A stretch of DNA of 64,000 nucleotides from Steroidobacteraceae bacterium (GTDB lineage: Bacteria > Pseudomonadota > Gammaproteobacteria > Steroidobacterales > Steroidobacteraceae): positions 1-64,000 of the forward strand of contig JABAQU010000016.1 in assembly GCA_019187185.1 (NCBI GenBank), written 5' to 3'. A model generated the notes under the pieces. It was not told the DNA's origin. It saw only the letters and a list, made by a program, of their open reading frames with translations, and did no database searches. Every line of letters begins with the position of its first letter. The first letter of the stretch is position 1. Below, in pieces: positions 1 to 8,290 of this stretch. The position numbers and the translations under genes are program-made.

Positions 1-46
1 TACCCTTCCTGTCCCAGGCCACCGACGCAAACGTCGTCTGCTTCAT
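1..46 (-). CDS. IS5-family transposase, first 15 residues only
   Basis: The minus strand reads from ATG at 46 as MKQTTFASVAWDRKG and continues off the window. This peptide is the typical N-terminus of IS5-group DDE transposases (MKQ-T-F-AS, then a basic K/R-rich stretch). The catalytic DDE residues lie outside the window, so activity cannot be judged. The gene points away from the neighbouring c-di-GMP gene. The call rests on family recognition of a short peptide plus the CTAG junction. Confidence 0.7.
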   Translation of the reverse strand, partial: MKQTTFASVAWDRKG

Positions 47-123
47 CCGGAACCCCGCTCCCTGATGGCTGCTGTCCCCTGCACGCAGTATCCGTCAGCC
101 ATGGCTACCTGTGCAGAGATTCC
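1..123 (-). mobile_element. End of an IS5-family insertion sequence, cut by the window edge
   Basis: On the minus strand the element starts at base 123 with GGGAATCTCTGCACAGG, the presumed terminal inverted repeat. A transposase start codon follows at base 46. The flanking CTAG at 124-127 fits the YTAR/CTAG target duplicated by the IS5 group. Only this end is inside the window, so the other inverted repeat and the second CTAG cannot be seen. Confidence 0.75.
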
Positions 124-127
124 CTAG
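124..127. repeat. CTAG target site of the IS5-family insertion
   Basis: CTAG directly abuts the inferred end of the insertion sequence. Its minus-strand TAG is also the stop codon of the GGDEF/EAL gene, so the element landed exactly at that gene's terminus. If the insertion is genuine, a second CTAG should flank the far end outside the window. Confidence 0.6.
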
Positions 128-2370
128 TGGAGCCCCGGAGCGGGCTCCGGGACCACCTCGCGGGCGGTCCCGGGGACCCGGGCCAGCGCGGCCGGTAGGT
201 CCGCGAGCACGTCCGTCAGCGGAACGGGGCGGCCGATCGAAAACCCCTGCCCGTAGTCGACGCCGAGCCCCGCGATGCGCTCGCGGATCGGGTCGGTCTC
301 CACATATTCCGCGACCGTCAGCATCTGCATCGAGCGGGCGAGCTGCGCGACAGCCTGCACCAGCGATTCCGAGCGGGCATCGTGCAGGATGTCGCGCACG
401 AAGCTGCCGTCGATCTTGAGCATCGACACGGGCAGCTGCCTGAGATACGCGAGCGAGGACAGCCCCGTGCCGAAGTCGTCGAGCGCGACACCGCAACCGA
501 GCTTGCGCAGGCGGCGCATCAGGACCTCGGCGCGCGCGAGGTTCGCGATGGTCGCGCTCTCGGTGAGTTCGAAGCACAGCGACGCGGGTGGCAGGCCGCT
601 CGCCTCGATTCGCCGGATCAGTTCGTCGGCGAACTCGATGTCGTTCAGCGACTGGCCGGAGAAGTTGATCGCGAACACGGCGCGGGTCGCGGCGATCGTG
701 TCGACGTGCGGGCGCAGCTGCGCGAGCGCGTGGTCCATGACCCAGCGATCGATGGTCGGCATCAGCTGATAGCGGTTCGCCGCCGACAGGAAGCGGTCCG
801 GGCCGACGGTCTCGCCGTCGTCGTCGATCATCCGCAGCAGGAGCTCGAAGTGCGGCGGATGGCCGGCAGCGAGGTCGAGCGGCTGGATGAACTGCGCGTC
901 GAGGCGCAGGCGGTCTTCGGCCACCGCCGCGCGCAGCGATGCGGCGATCGTGATGTCGGTGAAGCGCCGCACGACGCTCTCGTCGGTCGCCTGGTAGGCC
1001 TCCGCGCGATTGCGCCCGCGATCCTTGGCGGCCTTGCAGGCGGTTTCCGCGGCGGCGAGGGCGTGGGTCAGCTCGCCCCCCGCCCGGTCGAGTTCGGCGA
1101 CCCCGATGCTGAGCGACGCGCGCGAACGCTCGTCACCCTGCACCGCCGCGAGCTGCACGGCGGACTCGCACCATGAGGTCGCGAGTTCGAGTGCCGCCTC
1201 GATGCTGCCCGGCATCGCGACGGCAAAGCGATCGCCGGAGATGCGCGCCGCAACCCCGCCCGCCGGCAGGCGCCGGCGCATCATGTCGGCGAGCATCGAG
1301 AGCGTGAGGTCGCCGACGTGCATGCCGAAGTTCTCGTTGACGAGATGCAGCTGGTCGACATCGATGTACAGCACGGCGAGCGGCGTCGATTTGTCCTTCT
1401 GCGCAAGGAGGTCGCCGACACGCTGCTCGAAGGCCGGGCGATTCAGCAGGCCCGTCATCGCATCGTAGCTCGACTCGATGACCGCCGATGCCTTGCGCGA
1501 CAGCACATCGGCGAGACGGGCCTCGCGGTCGGCGAAATCGGGCGCAGCCTCGTGCCGGTAGAGCGCGAAGATGCCGATCGGCCGGCCCGACGCGTTGTTG
1601 AGCGGGCACGAGAGGATCTTGTAGGGCAGCGCGCCGAACGCGGAGTTCTGCGCCAGGCGGTTCATGATCATCGGATCGCGGCGCACCTGGGCGAGCGACA
1701 GCAGGTGGCGATGCGTCTGCGCGAGGAGGCGCCCATCCGCCGGGTTTTCCTGCGGCATCCGAAAGAGCACGAGGCTCTTCTCCGGCACGAGCACCGCGGC
1801 GAGCGCGCAATCGAGGTGCTCGACCGCGTTCTCGAGGATCACGCGCAGCACCGATGCGTCGTCGCCGGCCCGCGCGCCCTCGCGCCCCGACACCGCGAGC
1901 ACGAGCTCGAGGTCGCGATCGCGGGCGCTCAGGTTTTCCGACAGCAGCTCGATGCTGTGCCGCGAGACGAGCTCACGGCGCAGGCACTCGAGGGCAGGGC
2001 GCACGAGCGCGTGCACGAACGAGAATGTGCGCTGCTCGGCGTCACGGCTTCCTCGCCCCTGGATCGCCACAAGGGCGAGCAGTTCGCGGGTCGTGTCGTC
2101 CCGCAGCCAGCAAAGGTAGAGCGGCACGTCGCCCTCGAGCACGCGCAGCTGGCCCGCACCGGCGGCATCGGCCGCGGCATCGGCGATGGACGCCTCGACG
2201 GCGTGCACGAGCTCGGGCCAGGTCGCCGACTCGTTCGACCAGCGCAGCTGCGCGCGGGCGTCGAACACCGCGATGCTCGAGGTACGCGGCATCAGCGAGC
2301 GCACGAGCTGCGCATAGGGCTCGAGTGACGACCACTGGCCCGATTGAGGGTATTCGGCGAGCGAAGGCAT
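124..2370 (-). CDS. GAF-GGDEF-EAL c-di-GMP protein, probably a phosphodiesterase with a degenerate cyclase domain
   Basis: 748 aa. In order: an N-terminal sensor-like region, a GAF-like domain (about residues 155-300), GGDEF (about 300-465) and EAL (about 490-735). The GGDEF signature is SGDRF (about 378-382), so cyclase activity is unlikely. The EAL domain keeps ELLLR for the EAL motif, INFSGQ, FELTES, LDDFGTG, MLKIDG and a late GQGFSIGRP, so phosphodiesterase activity is plausible. No membrane segment is evident; it is probably cytoplasmic. The ATG at 2370 is chosen over an upstream TTG because GGGAGG sits 7 bases before it. Its stop codon lies in the CTAG used by the IS5-type element, so transposition there left the coding sequence intact. 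Confidence 0.88.
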   Translation of the reverse strand: MPSLAEYPQSGQWSSLEPYAQLVRSLMPRTSSIAVFDARAQLRWSNESATWPELVHAVEASIADAAADAAGAGQLRVLEGDVPLYLCWLRDDTTRELLALVAIQGRGSRDAEQRTFSFVHALVRPALECLRRELVSRHSIELLSENLSARDRDLELVLAVSGREGARAGDDASVLRVILENAVEHLDCALAAVLVPEKSLVLFRMPQENPADGRLLAQTHRHLLSLAQVRRDPMIMNRLAQNSAFGALPYKILSCPLNNASGRPIGIFALYRHEAAPDFADREARLADVLSRKASAVIESSYDAMTGLLNRPAFEQRVGDLLAQKDKSTPLAVLYIDVDQLHLVNENFGMHVGDLTLSMLADMMRRRLPAGGVAARISGDRFAVAMPGSIEAALELATSWCESAVQLAAVQGDERSRASLSIGVAELDRAGGELTHALAAAETACKAAKDRGRNRAEAYQATDESVVRRFTDITIAASLRAAVAEDRLRLDAQFIQPLDLAAGHPPHFELLLRMIDDDGETVGPDRFLSAANRYQLMPTIDRWVMDHALAQLRPHVDTIAATRAVFAINFSGQSLNDIEFADELIRRIEASGLPPASLCFELTESATIANLARAEVLMRRLRKLGCGVALDDFGTGLSSLAYLRQLPVSMLKIDGSFVRDILHDARSESLVQAVAQLARSMQMLTVAEYVETDPIRERIAGLGVDYGQGFSIGRPVPLTDVLADLPAALARVPGTAREVVPEPAPGLH

Positions 2371-2919
2371 CCGGCCGCCTCCCTGGCGGAGACTGCACGA
2401 TGTCACATCGGGCCACGTGGGGAGGTTGATCAAGTTGGCGTTTCGCGGAGTCCGGATCGCGTCGCATTGTCATCGTCCGGCCGCGCCGACCCGAAGCCGC
2501 AAATCGGTGGAAAACGGGCGGAAATGTGTGACGCGCTGCACATTGGCCGGCAGCCCGATCGTTTCAGCGAGGGTACTTTGCCGCGGCGATACTCCTGCTT
2601 GCACGACAGCCGCGGTCCTGACGCCATTCCCGGCAATGGGTCGTGGGCGCCTGGCCGGCTGGCGCCCCTCCTCGACTCCTCCGACAACCTCAGTATCAAA
2701 CCCGCTCGGATCGGCGAATGTCAGCGGGTTGTTGCCGCCGTAACCGTACTGATTCCATGCGTGGATCCTGCACCAGCCCATTCATGTGGATGAGGTTCTG
2801 CACCATGGTGCCGCCGCGCACGTCAATGGGCGGACAAGAACGCCGGATCTGTCCGCGCGTTGACGCGCGCCCGGGGAAGGGTCATGCAGAGTGCTGAGTC
2901 GCGAGCGTACCCCACCGCC
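2371..2919. other. Intergenic stretch holding an Rhs remnant
   Basis: About 550 bases between the c-di-GMP gene and envC. The only recognisable content is the decayed Rhs core fragment on the minus strand at about 2470-2838. No intact gene, RNA gene or terminator was recognised in the rest. Confidence 0.6.
2470..2838 (-). pseudogene. Decayed Rhs/YD-repeat core fragment
   Basis: Two adjacent minus-strand frames match neighbouring parts of the Rhs-associated core. One frame (about 2757-2838) reads GGTMVQNLIHMNGLVQDPR, the usual (L/V)IHMNGRVYDP segment. The other frame (2470-2781) continues with NQYGYGGNNPLTFADPSGF, the usual NRYSYVLNNPL-DPSG segment. The residues that normally link them (GRFLSADP and onward) are missing and the frame shifts, so this is an internally deleted relic. 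The roughly 70-residue tail after DPSGF resembles the variable tip of Rhs proteins but is not recognised. No upstream Rhs repeats remain; envC begins about 80 bases beyond. Confidence 0.7.
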
Positions 2920-4086
2920 TCAGGGCGGCGCGGCCGACCTGAACCACGGGCGCGGGTCGATCGGTTTGCCGCCGCGCCGGATCTCGAAGTAGAGCTCCGG
3001 CCGGCTGCGCCCGCCGCTGTCGCCCGCGGCCGCGATCGTGTCGCCGGGCGCGACGCGTTCGCCCACGGCCTTGTACAGCTGGTCGTTGTGGCCGTAGAGG
3101 CTGAGGTAACCGCCGCCGTGATCGACGATCGCGAGGAGCCCGAGGCCCGGCAGCCAGTCGGCGTAGGCGATGCGGCCGCTCGCGACGCTGCGCACCGGCG
3201 CGCCGCGCTCGGTGGCGATCAGGACGCCGTCCCACTTGATCGCGCCGGCGCGCACGGCACCGAAGTTTGCGACGATCCTGCCGGCCGCGGGCCACTGGAG
3301 CTTGCCGCGCAGCTTCGCGAATGCGGCCTTCGCATCGACGGGATACTGCTCGAGCGCGCGCCGCAGGTCGCGCACCAGCTTCTCGAGGGCGTCCTGTTCC
3401 GCACGCAGCTGCGTGAGCGTCGCCTTGCGCGAGCGCGCCTCGGCCTCGAGCGCCGCGAGCGCGCGGCTGCGGTCGGTGCGCGCCGCTTCGAGCCGCTGCA
3501 CCTGCGACTGCTGCTCCGATTCGAGCTCCGTGAGCCGCGTCTCCTCCGCGCCGAGCTGCGCATCGAGCGCCGCGATCTCGGCGACGCGCGTCTCGATGCT
3601 CGCGATCCGTTCGGCGCGCGCCCGGCCGAAGTAACTGTAATAAGCGAACATGCGCCCCGCGCGCGCCGGATCCTCCTGGTTCAGCAGCAGCTTGAGCGGC
3701 TCCTCGCGCCCGATCAGGTAGGCGCGCCGCAGCTCGGCGCCCAGCGCCTTCTGTTCGGCCTCGAGCGCGGCGACGCGCCCGGCCCGGTCGCGGGCGAGCG
3801 CCGCCCGCTTGTCGGCGCGCGCGGCACGCTCGCGCCGCAGGCGCGCGAGCTCGGTGCGCGCATCCGCCACCGACACCTCGGCAGCCCGCAGGTTGCGTGT
3901 CAGCTTGTTGCGATCGACCGAGTCGCGCTTCACCTGGTCGGCGATTTTCGCGATCTCCGACTTCACGGCCTTGAGGTCGGATTCGGCCCGTGCCGCCTCG
4001 CGGGCAGTCTGCGCCCCCGCGGCTGCAGCGGCGAGGAGCGCGAGCATCGACAGGCAGATTGGCGCAAGAACCCGGGCAACTCGCAT
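2920..4086 (-). CDS. envC: EnvC-type murein hydrolase activator (degenerate LytM/M23)
   Basis: 388 aa. It has a signal peptide (about 1-25, ending AGAQT), a long charged coiled coil (about 28-250) and a C-terminal LytM domain (about 268-385). The zinc ligands of active M23 peptidases are missing: IKWDG stands where H-x3-D is expected and LYFEIR stands for HLHFE. EnvC proteins use such inactive LytM domains to activate periplasmic amidases (AmiA/AmiB) during septum splitting. YGHN and the terminal GGKPIDP are retained. It is divergent from the yibN operon, with about 65 bases between starts. Family length is usual (about 390-420 aa). Confidence 0.9.
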   Translation of the reverse strand: MRVARVLAPICLSMLALLAAAAAGAQTAREAARAESDLKAVKSEIAKIADQVKRDSVDRNKLTRNLRAAEVSVADARTELARLRRERAARADKRAALARDRAGRVAALEAEQKALGAELRRAYLIGREEPLKLLLNQEDPARAGRMFAYYSYFGRARAERIASIETRVAEIAALDAQLGAEETRLTELESEQQSQVQRLEAARTDRSRALAALEAEARSRKATLTQLRAEQDALEKLVRDLRRALEQYPVDAKAAFAKLRGKLQWPAAGRIVANFGAVRAGAIKWDGVLIATERGAPVRSVASGRIAYADWLPGLGLLAIVDHGGGYLSLYGHNDQLYKAVGERVAPGDTIAAAGDSGGRSRPELYFEIRRGGKPIDPRPWFRSAAPP

Positions 4087-4114
4087 CGAGGCTAGTCTAG
4101 CGCAGCGTCCCCGC

Positions 4115-4120
4115 TATAAT
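4115..4120 (+). promoter_or_regulatory. -10 box of the yibN-grxC-secB-gpsA promoter
   Basis: A perfect TATAAT lies 31 bases before the yibN ATG in the 65-base divergent gap with envC. The -35 region 17 bases upstream (CTAGTC) is weak. A start of transcription near 4127 is inferred. Confidence 0.5.
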
Positions 4121-4151
4121 TCGCGGCCCTTCTCCGAGGTTCCCGCCGGCC

Positions 4152-4580
4152 ATGCAACAACTGCTCGAGTACGCCACCCGGCACCCGTGGCTCGTGAGTG
4201 CGACCGGGCTGGCGTTCGTGATGGTGCTCGTCTATGAACTGCGCGCCCGCTCCCATGCTTACGCCGCCGTGTCGCCGCAGGAAGCGATCCGGCTGATGAA
4301 CCAGCACGCGCTCGTGCTCGACATCCGCTCACCCGAACAATACGCGGCGGGCCACGTCGGCGGCGCGCGGCACCTGCCCTCGGCCGACATCCTGAAGGCG
4401 GCCGACACGCTGAAGAAGCACCTCGGAAAGCCGATCGTGGTGTACGACGAGAGCGGCGGCCTCGGTGCCGCGGCGGCTCGCCAGCTCGCGGCACAGGGCT
4501 TCACGAAGGCCGTGAACCTGCGGGGCGGCCTCGCCGCCTGGCGCGCCGAGAACCTGCCGGTCACGCGGGGCGCGAAGTGA
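4152..4580 (+). CDS. yibN: YibN-like membrane-anchored rhodanese-domain protein, catalytic cysteine absent
   Basis: 142 aa. One N-terminal transmembrane segment (about 13-30) precedes a single rhodanese domain (about 38-138) with LDIRSPEQY and GHVGGARHLP motifs. The active-site loop reads VVYDESGG, so the usual catalytic Cys is Asp and sulfurtransferase activity is not expected. YibN proteins are commonly encoded just upstream of grxC and secB, as here; their role is unclear and may be linked to the membrane or Sec pathway. The stop codon overlaps the grxC GTG start. Confidence 0.85.
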   Translation: MQQLLEYATRHPWLVSATGLAFVMVLVYELRARSHAYAAVSPQEAIRLMNQHALVLDIRSPEQYAAGHVGGARHLPSADILKAADTLKKHLGKPIVVYDESGGLGAAAARQLAAQGFTKAVNLRGGLAAWRAENLPVTRGAK

Positions 4581-4840
4581 CGGCACCGAAAGTCGTGATG
4601 TACGCGGCTGGGTGGTGCCCCTACTGTGCGCGGGCGCGCCAGCTGCTGGCCGCAAAGGGCGTGGCGTTCGAGGAGATCGACGTCGACGCGACGGGCCGCG
4701 AGGAGATGATCCGTCGCAGCGGCCGCAGCACGGTGCCGCAGATTTTCATCGACGGCAAGCATGTCGGCGGATCCGACGACCTGCATGCACTCGACGCCGC
4801 CGGCCAACTGGATACCTTGCTCGGGAGATCCCCATCGTGA
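4577..4840 (+). CDS. grxC: Glutaredoxin 3
   Basis: 87 aa, the normal size of a monomeric dithiol glutaredoxin. The CPYC active site is at about residues 14-17, followed by the TVP cis-proline motif (about 52-54) and GGSDDL glutathione-binding motif. It reduces protein disulfides and ribonucleotide reductase with glutathione in the cytoplasm. It starts at GTG 4577, overlapping the yibN stop (GTGA), and its own stop overlaps the secB GTG in the same way, so the three genes are translationally coupled. Confidence 0.95.
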   Translation: MTAPKVVMYAAGWCPYCARARQLLAAKGVAFEEIDVDATGREEMIRRSGRSTVPQIFIDGKHVGGSDDLHALDAAGQLDTLLGRSPS

Positions 4841-5304
4841 ACACTGAAACCCCCGCGGCCCCCGGCGACGGCACCGCGCCGCAGCTCGCGCTGCAGATCG
4901 TCTACCTGAAGGACTGCTCGTTCGAGGCCCCGCAGGGGCCGCGCGTCGCGGAGAACTGGAACCCGCAGATCAATCTCGACCTGAACACGACGGTCACCGC
5001 GCTCGGCGACGACCTGCGCGAAGTGCTGCTCACCGTCACGGTGTCGGCGAAGCAGGACGACAAGACCATGTTCCTCGTCGAGGTGAAGCAGGCCGGCGCC
5101 TTCGTGATGCGCAACCTGTCGGACGAGGAGATGAAACGCGCGCTGTCGAGCGTGTGCCCCGGCGTGCTGTTTCCGTACGCGCGCGCCGCGGTGTCCGGGC
5201 TCGTGACCCAGGGCGGTTTTCCGCAGTTCCTGCTGCCGCCCGTGAACTTCGAAGCACTGTACGCCCGCTCGGTCGCGGACGGGCAGAACGCGACGAAGAA
5301 CTGA
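4837..5304 (+). CDS. secB: Protein-export chaperone SecB
   Basis: 155 aa. Characteristic segments are QIVYLKDCSFE near the N-terminus, NWNPQINLDL in the middle and CPGVLFPYAR-x-VS-LV-GGFP toward the C-terminus. SecB binds unfolded preproteins as a tetramer and delivers them to SecA. The GTG at 4837 overlaps the grxC stop. It is followed one base later by gpsA, the conserved proteobacterial order grxC-secB-gpsA. Confidence 0.96.
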   Translation: MNTETPAAPGDGTAPQLALQIVYLKDCSFEAPQGPRVAENWNPQINLDLNTTVTALGDDLREVLLTVTVSAKQDDKTMFLVEVKQAGAFVMRNLSDEEMKRALSSVCPGVLFPYARAAVSGLVTQGGFPQFLLPPVNFEALYARSVADGQNATKN

Positions 5305-5305
5305 C

Positions 5306-6340
5306 GTGACGGCGGCCGCCACGCCGCGCGCGCCGGTCGCAGTTCTCGGCGCAGGATCCTGGGGCACCGCGCTCGCGATCCAGTTCGCGCGCGCGGGACA
5401 CGGTGTGCGGCTCTGGAGCCGCGACGCGGCGCAGCTCGCGCGCATCGCGGGCGAGCGCGCGAACACGCGCTACCTGCCGGATGTGCCGCTGCCTGCTGCA
5501 CTGGCTGTCGAGCCCGATCTCGCCCGCGCGCTCGACGGCGCGCGCGACGCGGTCATCGCCGTCCCGAGCCACGCCTTTCGCGCGCTGCTCGCGCGCGTCG
5601 CGCAGCTCGCGGACCCGGCCACAGGCCTCGCGTGGGCCACCAAGGGCTTCGAACTCTCGAGCGGGCTGCTGCCGCACCAGGTCGCGCGGGAACTGCTCGG
5701 TACGCGCACGAATTTCGCGGTGTTGTCCGGTCCGACTTTCGCAAAGGAAGTGGGCGCAGGGTTGCCGACGGCGATGACCATCGCATCACCCGACGAAGCG
5801 TTCGCGCACCGGCTCGCAGAGGATATTTCCTCGGACACGTTCCGCGCCTACACGTCCACCGACATCGTCGGCGTCGAGACCGGCGGCGCGGTCAAGAACG
5901 TGCTCGCGGTCGGCGCCGGGCTCGCCGATGGTCTCGGGTTCGGCGCGAACACGCGCATCGCACTCATCACGCGGGGGCTCGCGGAGATGATGCGCCTCGG
6001 CGTGGCGCTCGGCGCGCGCGGCGAGACGTTCATGGGCCTCGCGGGCCTCGGCGACCTCGTGCTGACCTGCACCGACAACCAGTCGCGCAACCGGCGCTTC
6101 GGCCTGCTGCTCGCGGGAGGCGCGAGTGCACCGGACGCGCTGCGCACGATCGGCCAGGTGGTCGAAGGCTATCCGGCTGCGCGTGCTGTGCGCGCGGTCG
6201 CGCAGCGCGAGGGCGTCTCGATGCCGATCGTCGAGGGCATCCATCGCACGCTCTACGACGGCGTGCCGGCGGCCGACGTCGTGCGCGAGCTGATGACGCG
6301 CCCGGTGCGCGCGGAAACCGACGGCGCCCGGTCCGCCTGA
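5306..6340 (+). CDS. gpsA: Glycerol-3-phosphate dehydrogenase, NAD(P)+
   Basis: 344 aa. An N-terminal Rossmann fold with VLGAGSWGTALA binds the dinucleotide. SGPTFAKEV, the catalytic-lysine segment GGAVKNVLAVGAG, and the C-terminal GLGDL-LTCT-SRNRRFG motif are all present. It makes sn-glycerol 3-phosphate from dihydroxyacetone phosphate for phospholipid synthesis. GTG start at 5306, one base after the secB stop; last gene of the operon. It converges with the enoyl-CoA hydratase gene with a 13-base gap and no visible terminator. Confidence 0.96.
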   Translation: MTAAATPRAPVAVLGAGSWGTALAIQFARAGHGVRLWSRDAAQLARIAGERANTRYLPDVPLPAALAVEPDLARALDGARDAVIAVPSHAFRALLARVAQLADPATGLAWATKGFELSSGLLPHQVARELLGTRTNFAVLSGPTFAKEVGAGLPTAMTIASPDEAFAHRLAEDISSDTFRAYTSTDIVGVETGGAVKNVLAVGAGLADGLGFGANTRIALITRGLAEMMRLGVALGARGETFMGLAGLGDLVLTCTDNQSRNRRFGLLLAGGASAPDALRTIGQVVEGYPAARAVRAVAQREGVSMPIVEGIHRTLYDGVPAADVVRELMTRPVRAETDGARSA

Positions 6341-6353
6341 CCGCGCCTGCCCG

Positions 6354-7142
6354 CTACCTGCCTTCGAACTTCGGCGGTCGCTTTTCGAGGAACGCGCTGA
6401 AGCCCTCGCGGAAGTCGTTCGTCTTCAGCAGCGGCAGCGTCTGCAGGTAGACACGTTCGACGTGCGTCGCGAATCCCTCGGTGAGCGCCGCGCGCATCAT
6501 GCGCTTGGCGGCCTGCACGGCGAGCGGCGCGCTGGCGGCGAATTCCGCGGCGAGCGCGTGTGCCGTCGCCATGAGATCGCCCGCCTCGACGACACGACTC
6601 ACGAGGCCGAGTTCGAGTGCCTCGGCGGCCGTGAGCGTCCGGCCCGAGAAGATGAGTTCGGCGGATTTCGACCAGCCGATGAGCCGCGGCAGGTACCAGG
6701 TGCCGCCGGTCTCGGGCAGGATGCCGCGCCTCGTGAACGCGGCCGCGAGCCGGGCGTGGCTCGCGCAGATGCGCACGTCGCAGCCGAGCGCGAGATCGAG
6801 GCCGAATCCGGCCGCGCCGCCGTTGATCGCGCCGATCACCGGCTTGTCGATCTCGTGCAGCACGATGGGCGGGAAATCCCTGAGGTCGAGCGACGGCGCC
6901 ATCTCGAAGCCGCCGCGCGCGACGCCTTCCTCGCTCGCGGCGTCCTGCAGGTCGAGTCCGGCGCAGAAGGCGCGACCGGCGCCCGTGATGATCACTGCAC
7001 GCACCTGCCGGTCGCGCCCCGCCGCCACGAGCGCCTCGGACAGCGCGCGCAGCATCGGCTGCGAGATCGTGTTCATGCGCTCCGGGCGGTTCAGCGTGAT
7101 CGTCGCCACGTGGCCGTCACGCTCGCTGGTCACCTCACTCAT
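6354..7142 (-). CDS. Enoyl-CoA hydratase/isomerase family protein (crotonase)
   Basis: 262 aa crotonase fold. The oxyanion-hole segments are GRAFCAGLDL (about residue 60) and NGGAAGFGLDLAL (about 110). The second acidic position lies in GILPETGGTWYLPR, whereas the first catalytic Glu of classic hydratases appears as Asp in GLDLAL. Hydratase, isomerase or another crotonase reaction are therefore all possible. The C-terminal EKRPPKFEGR is typical of this family. It follows the LLM oxidoreductase gene by 6 bases on the same strand, suggesting a shared catabolic operon. Confidence 0.85.
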   Translation of the reverse strand: MSEVTSERDGHVATITLNRPERMNTISQPMLRALSEALVAAGRDRQVRAVIITGAGRAFCAGLDLQDAASEEGVARGGFEMAPSLDLRDFPPIVLHEIDKPVIGAINGGAAGFGLDLALGCDVRICASHARLAAAFTRRGILPETGGTWYLPRLIGWSKSAELIFSGRTLTAAEALELGLVSRVVEAGDLMATAHALAAEFAASAPLAVQAAKRMMRAALTEGFATHVERVYLQTLPLLKTNDFREGFSAFLEKRPPKFEGR

Positions 7143-7148
7143 GGCGGC

Positions 7149-8219
7149 TCACTTCTGGTGCAGGCGATCGACGGCGATGCGCGCCCGGTCCGGATCGCGC
7201 CGCGCCTCGTCGACCAGCACGAGGGTGATCGTGCGATAGAGGCCGTCCGCCTTGGCGCGGATCGCGTCGGCGAGCCCGTCGAACGTGGAAATGACGGCCC
7301 ATTCCTCCAGCATCTCGTCGGTGATGAGCGCCGGCATGTCGGCCCACTTGCCGGCCACCGAGAGCTCGTGCAGCTTCGCGCCGACCGCCTCCCAGCCGTG
7401 GTGCGCGAACACGCCGTGATAGGAACGCGTGGACCCGTAGAAGGAAATCTGCCGGCGCAGCTTCTCCTTCGCCTTCGTCACCTCCGCGGCATCGCGCCCG
7501 AGCGCCATGAAGGGCGCGCCGACGAAATCGAAGTTCTCGAGCGAGCGGCCGGCCTTGGCCGCGCCTTCGGCGATGGCCGGGCGGATGACGTCGCGCGTAT
7601 AGCGGAAGGTCGCGATCGGGTGCAGGCGCAACCCGTCCAGCAGCTCGCCCGACAGGCGCGCCATGAACGGATTGACGGCGGCGACATACAGCGGCACGTG
7701 CGGGTAGTCGATGGGCCCCGGGTTGAAAAACGGCGGCAGCATCGTGAACTGGTAATGCTCGCCCTCGAAGTAGGTGGGCTTCTGCGGGTTCTGGAAGCTC
7801 GCGAAGATCGCTTTCAGGCACTGGAAATACTCGCGCATGCGCGGCCCCGGCGCGCTCGTCCAGGGCGTGGAGTAACGCCGCTCGTTGTGGCCCTTCACCT
7901 GCGTGCCGAGTCCGAGGTTGAAGCGCCCGCCCGAGAAATGCTGCAGGTCCCAGGCCATCTGTGCGGTCACCATCGGGCTGCGCGGAAACGACACCGCGAC
8001 GTTCGTACCCATGGTGATTTTCTTCGTGTTCGCCGCGGCGATCATGACGGGCAGGAACGCATCGTGGCCTGCCTCGGCGGTCGTGACACCGTCAAAACCG
8101 AGGTCCTCCAGGAGCCGCGCGCGCTGCGCGATCTGCTCGAGGGTGATCCGCTCCTGACCCTGGGCGGCATATTGCTGTGTGTCGGGTCCGAAGAGCGTGG
8201 CTTCGACGCGTAAGGCCAT
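7149..8219 (-). CDS. LLM-class (luciferase-like) flavin/F420-dependent oxidoreductase
   Basis: 356 aa TIM-barrel of the bacterial-luciferase superfamily. Signs are LEDLGFDGVTTAE near the N-terminus, TMGTNVAVSFPRSPM, and FSGGRFNLGLGTQVKGH. The most similar remembered group is the probable F420-dependent TIGR03617-like family; the real cofactor (FMN or F420) is not decidable here. The ATG at 8219 is preferred to the longer frame because it begins at the conserved MALRVE segment and has GAGGAA about 8 bases upstream. It is cotranscribed with the downstream crotonase gene; substrate unknown. Confidence 0.82.
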   Translation of the reverse strand: MALRVEATLFGPDTQQYAAQGQERITLEQIAQRARLLEDLGFDGVTTAEAGHDAFLPVMIAAANTKKITMGTNVAVSFPRSPMVTAQMAWDLQHFSGGRFNLGLGTQVKGHNERRYSTPWTSAPGPRMREYFQCLKAIFASFQNPQKPTYFEGEHYQFTMLPPFFNPGPIDYPHVPLYVAAVNPFMARLSGELLDGLRLHPIATFRYTRDVIRPAIAEGAAKAGRSLENFDFVGAPFMALGRDAAEVTKAKEKLRRQISFYGSTRSYHGVFAHHGWEAVGAKLHELSVAGKWADMPALITDEMLEEWAVISTFDGLADAIRAKADGLYRTITLVLVDEARRDPDRARIAVDRLHQK

Positions 8220-8290
8220 GGACGGATTCCTCGTGCTGCTGTGGGTAAACGGGGGAGCGGCGACGGACGCTGCCGCCGCACGCAGCGACA

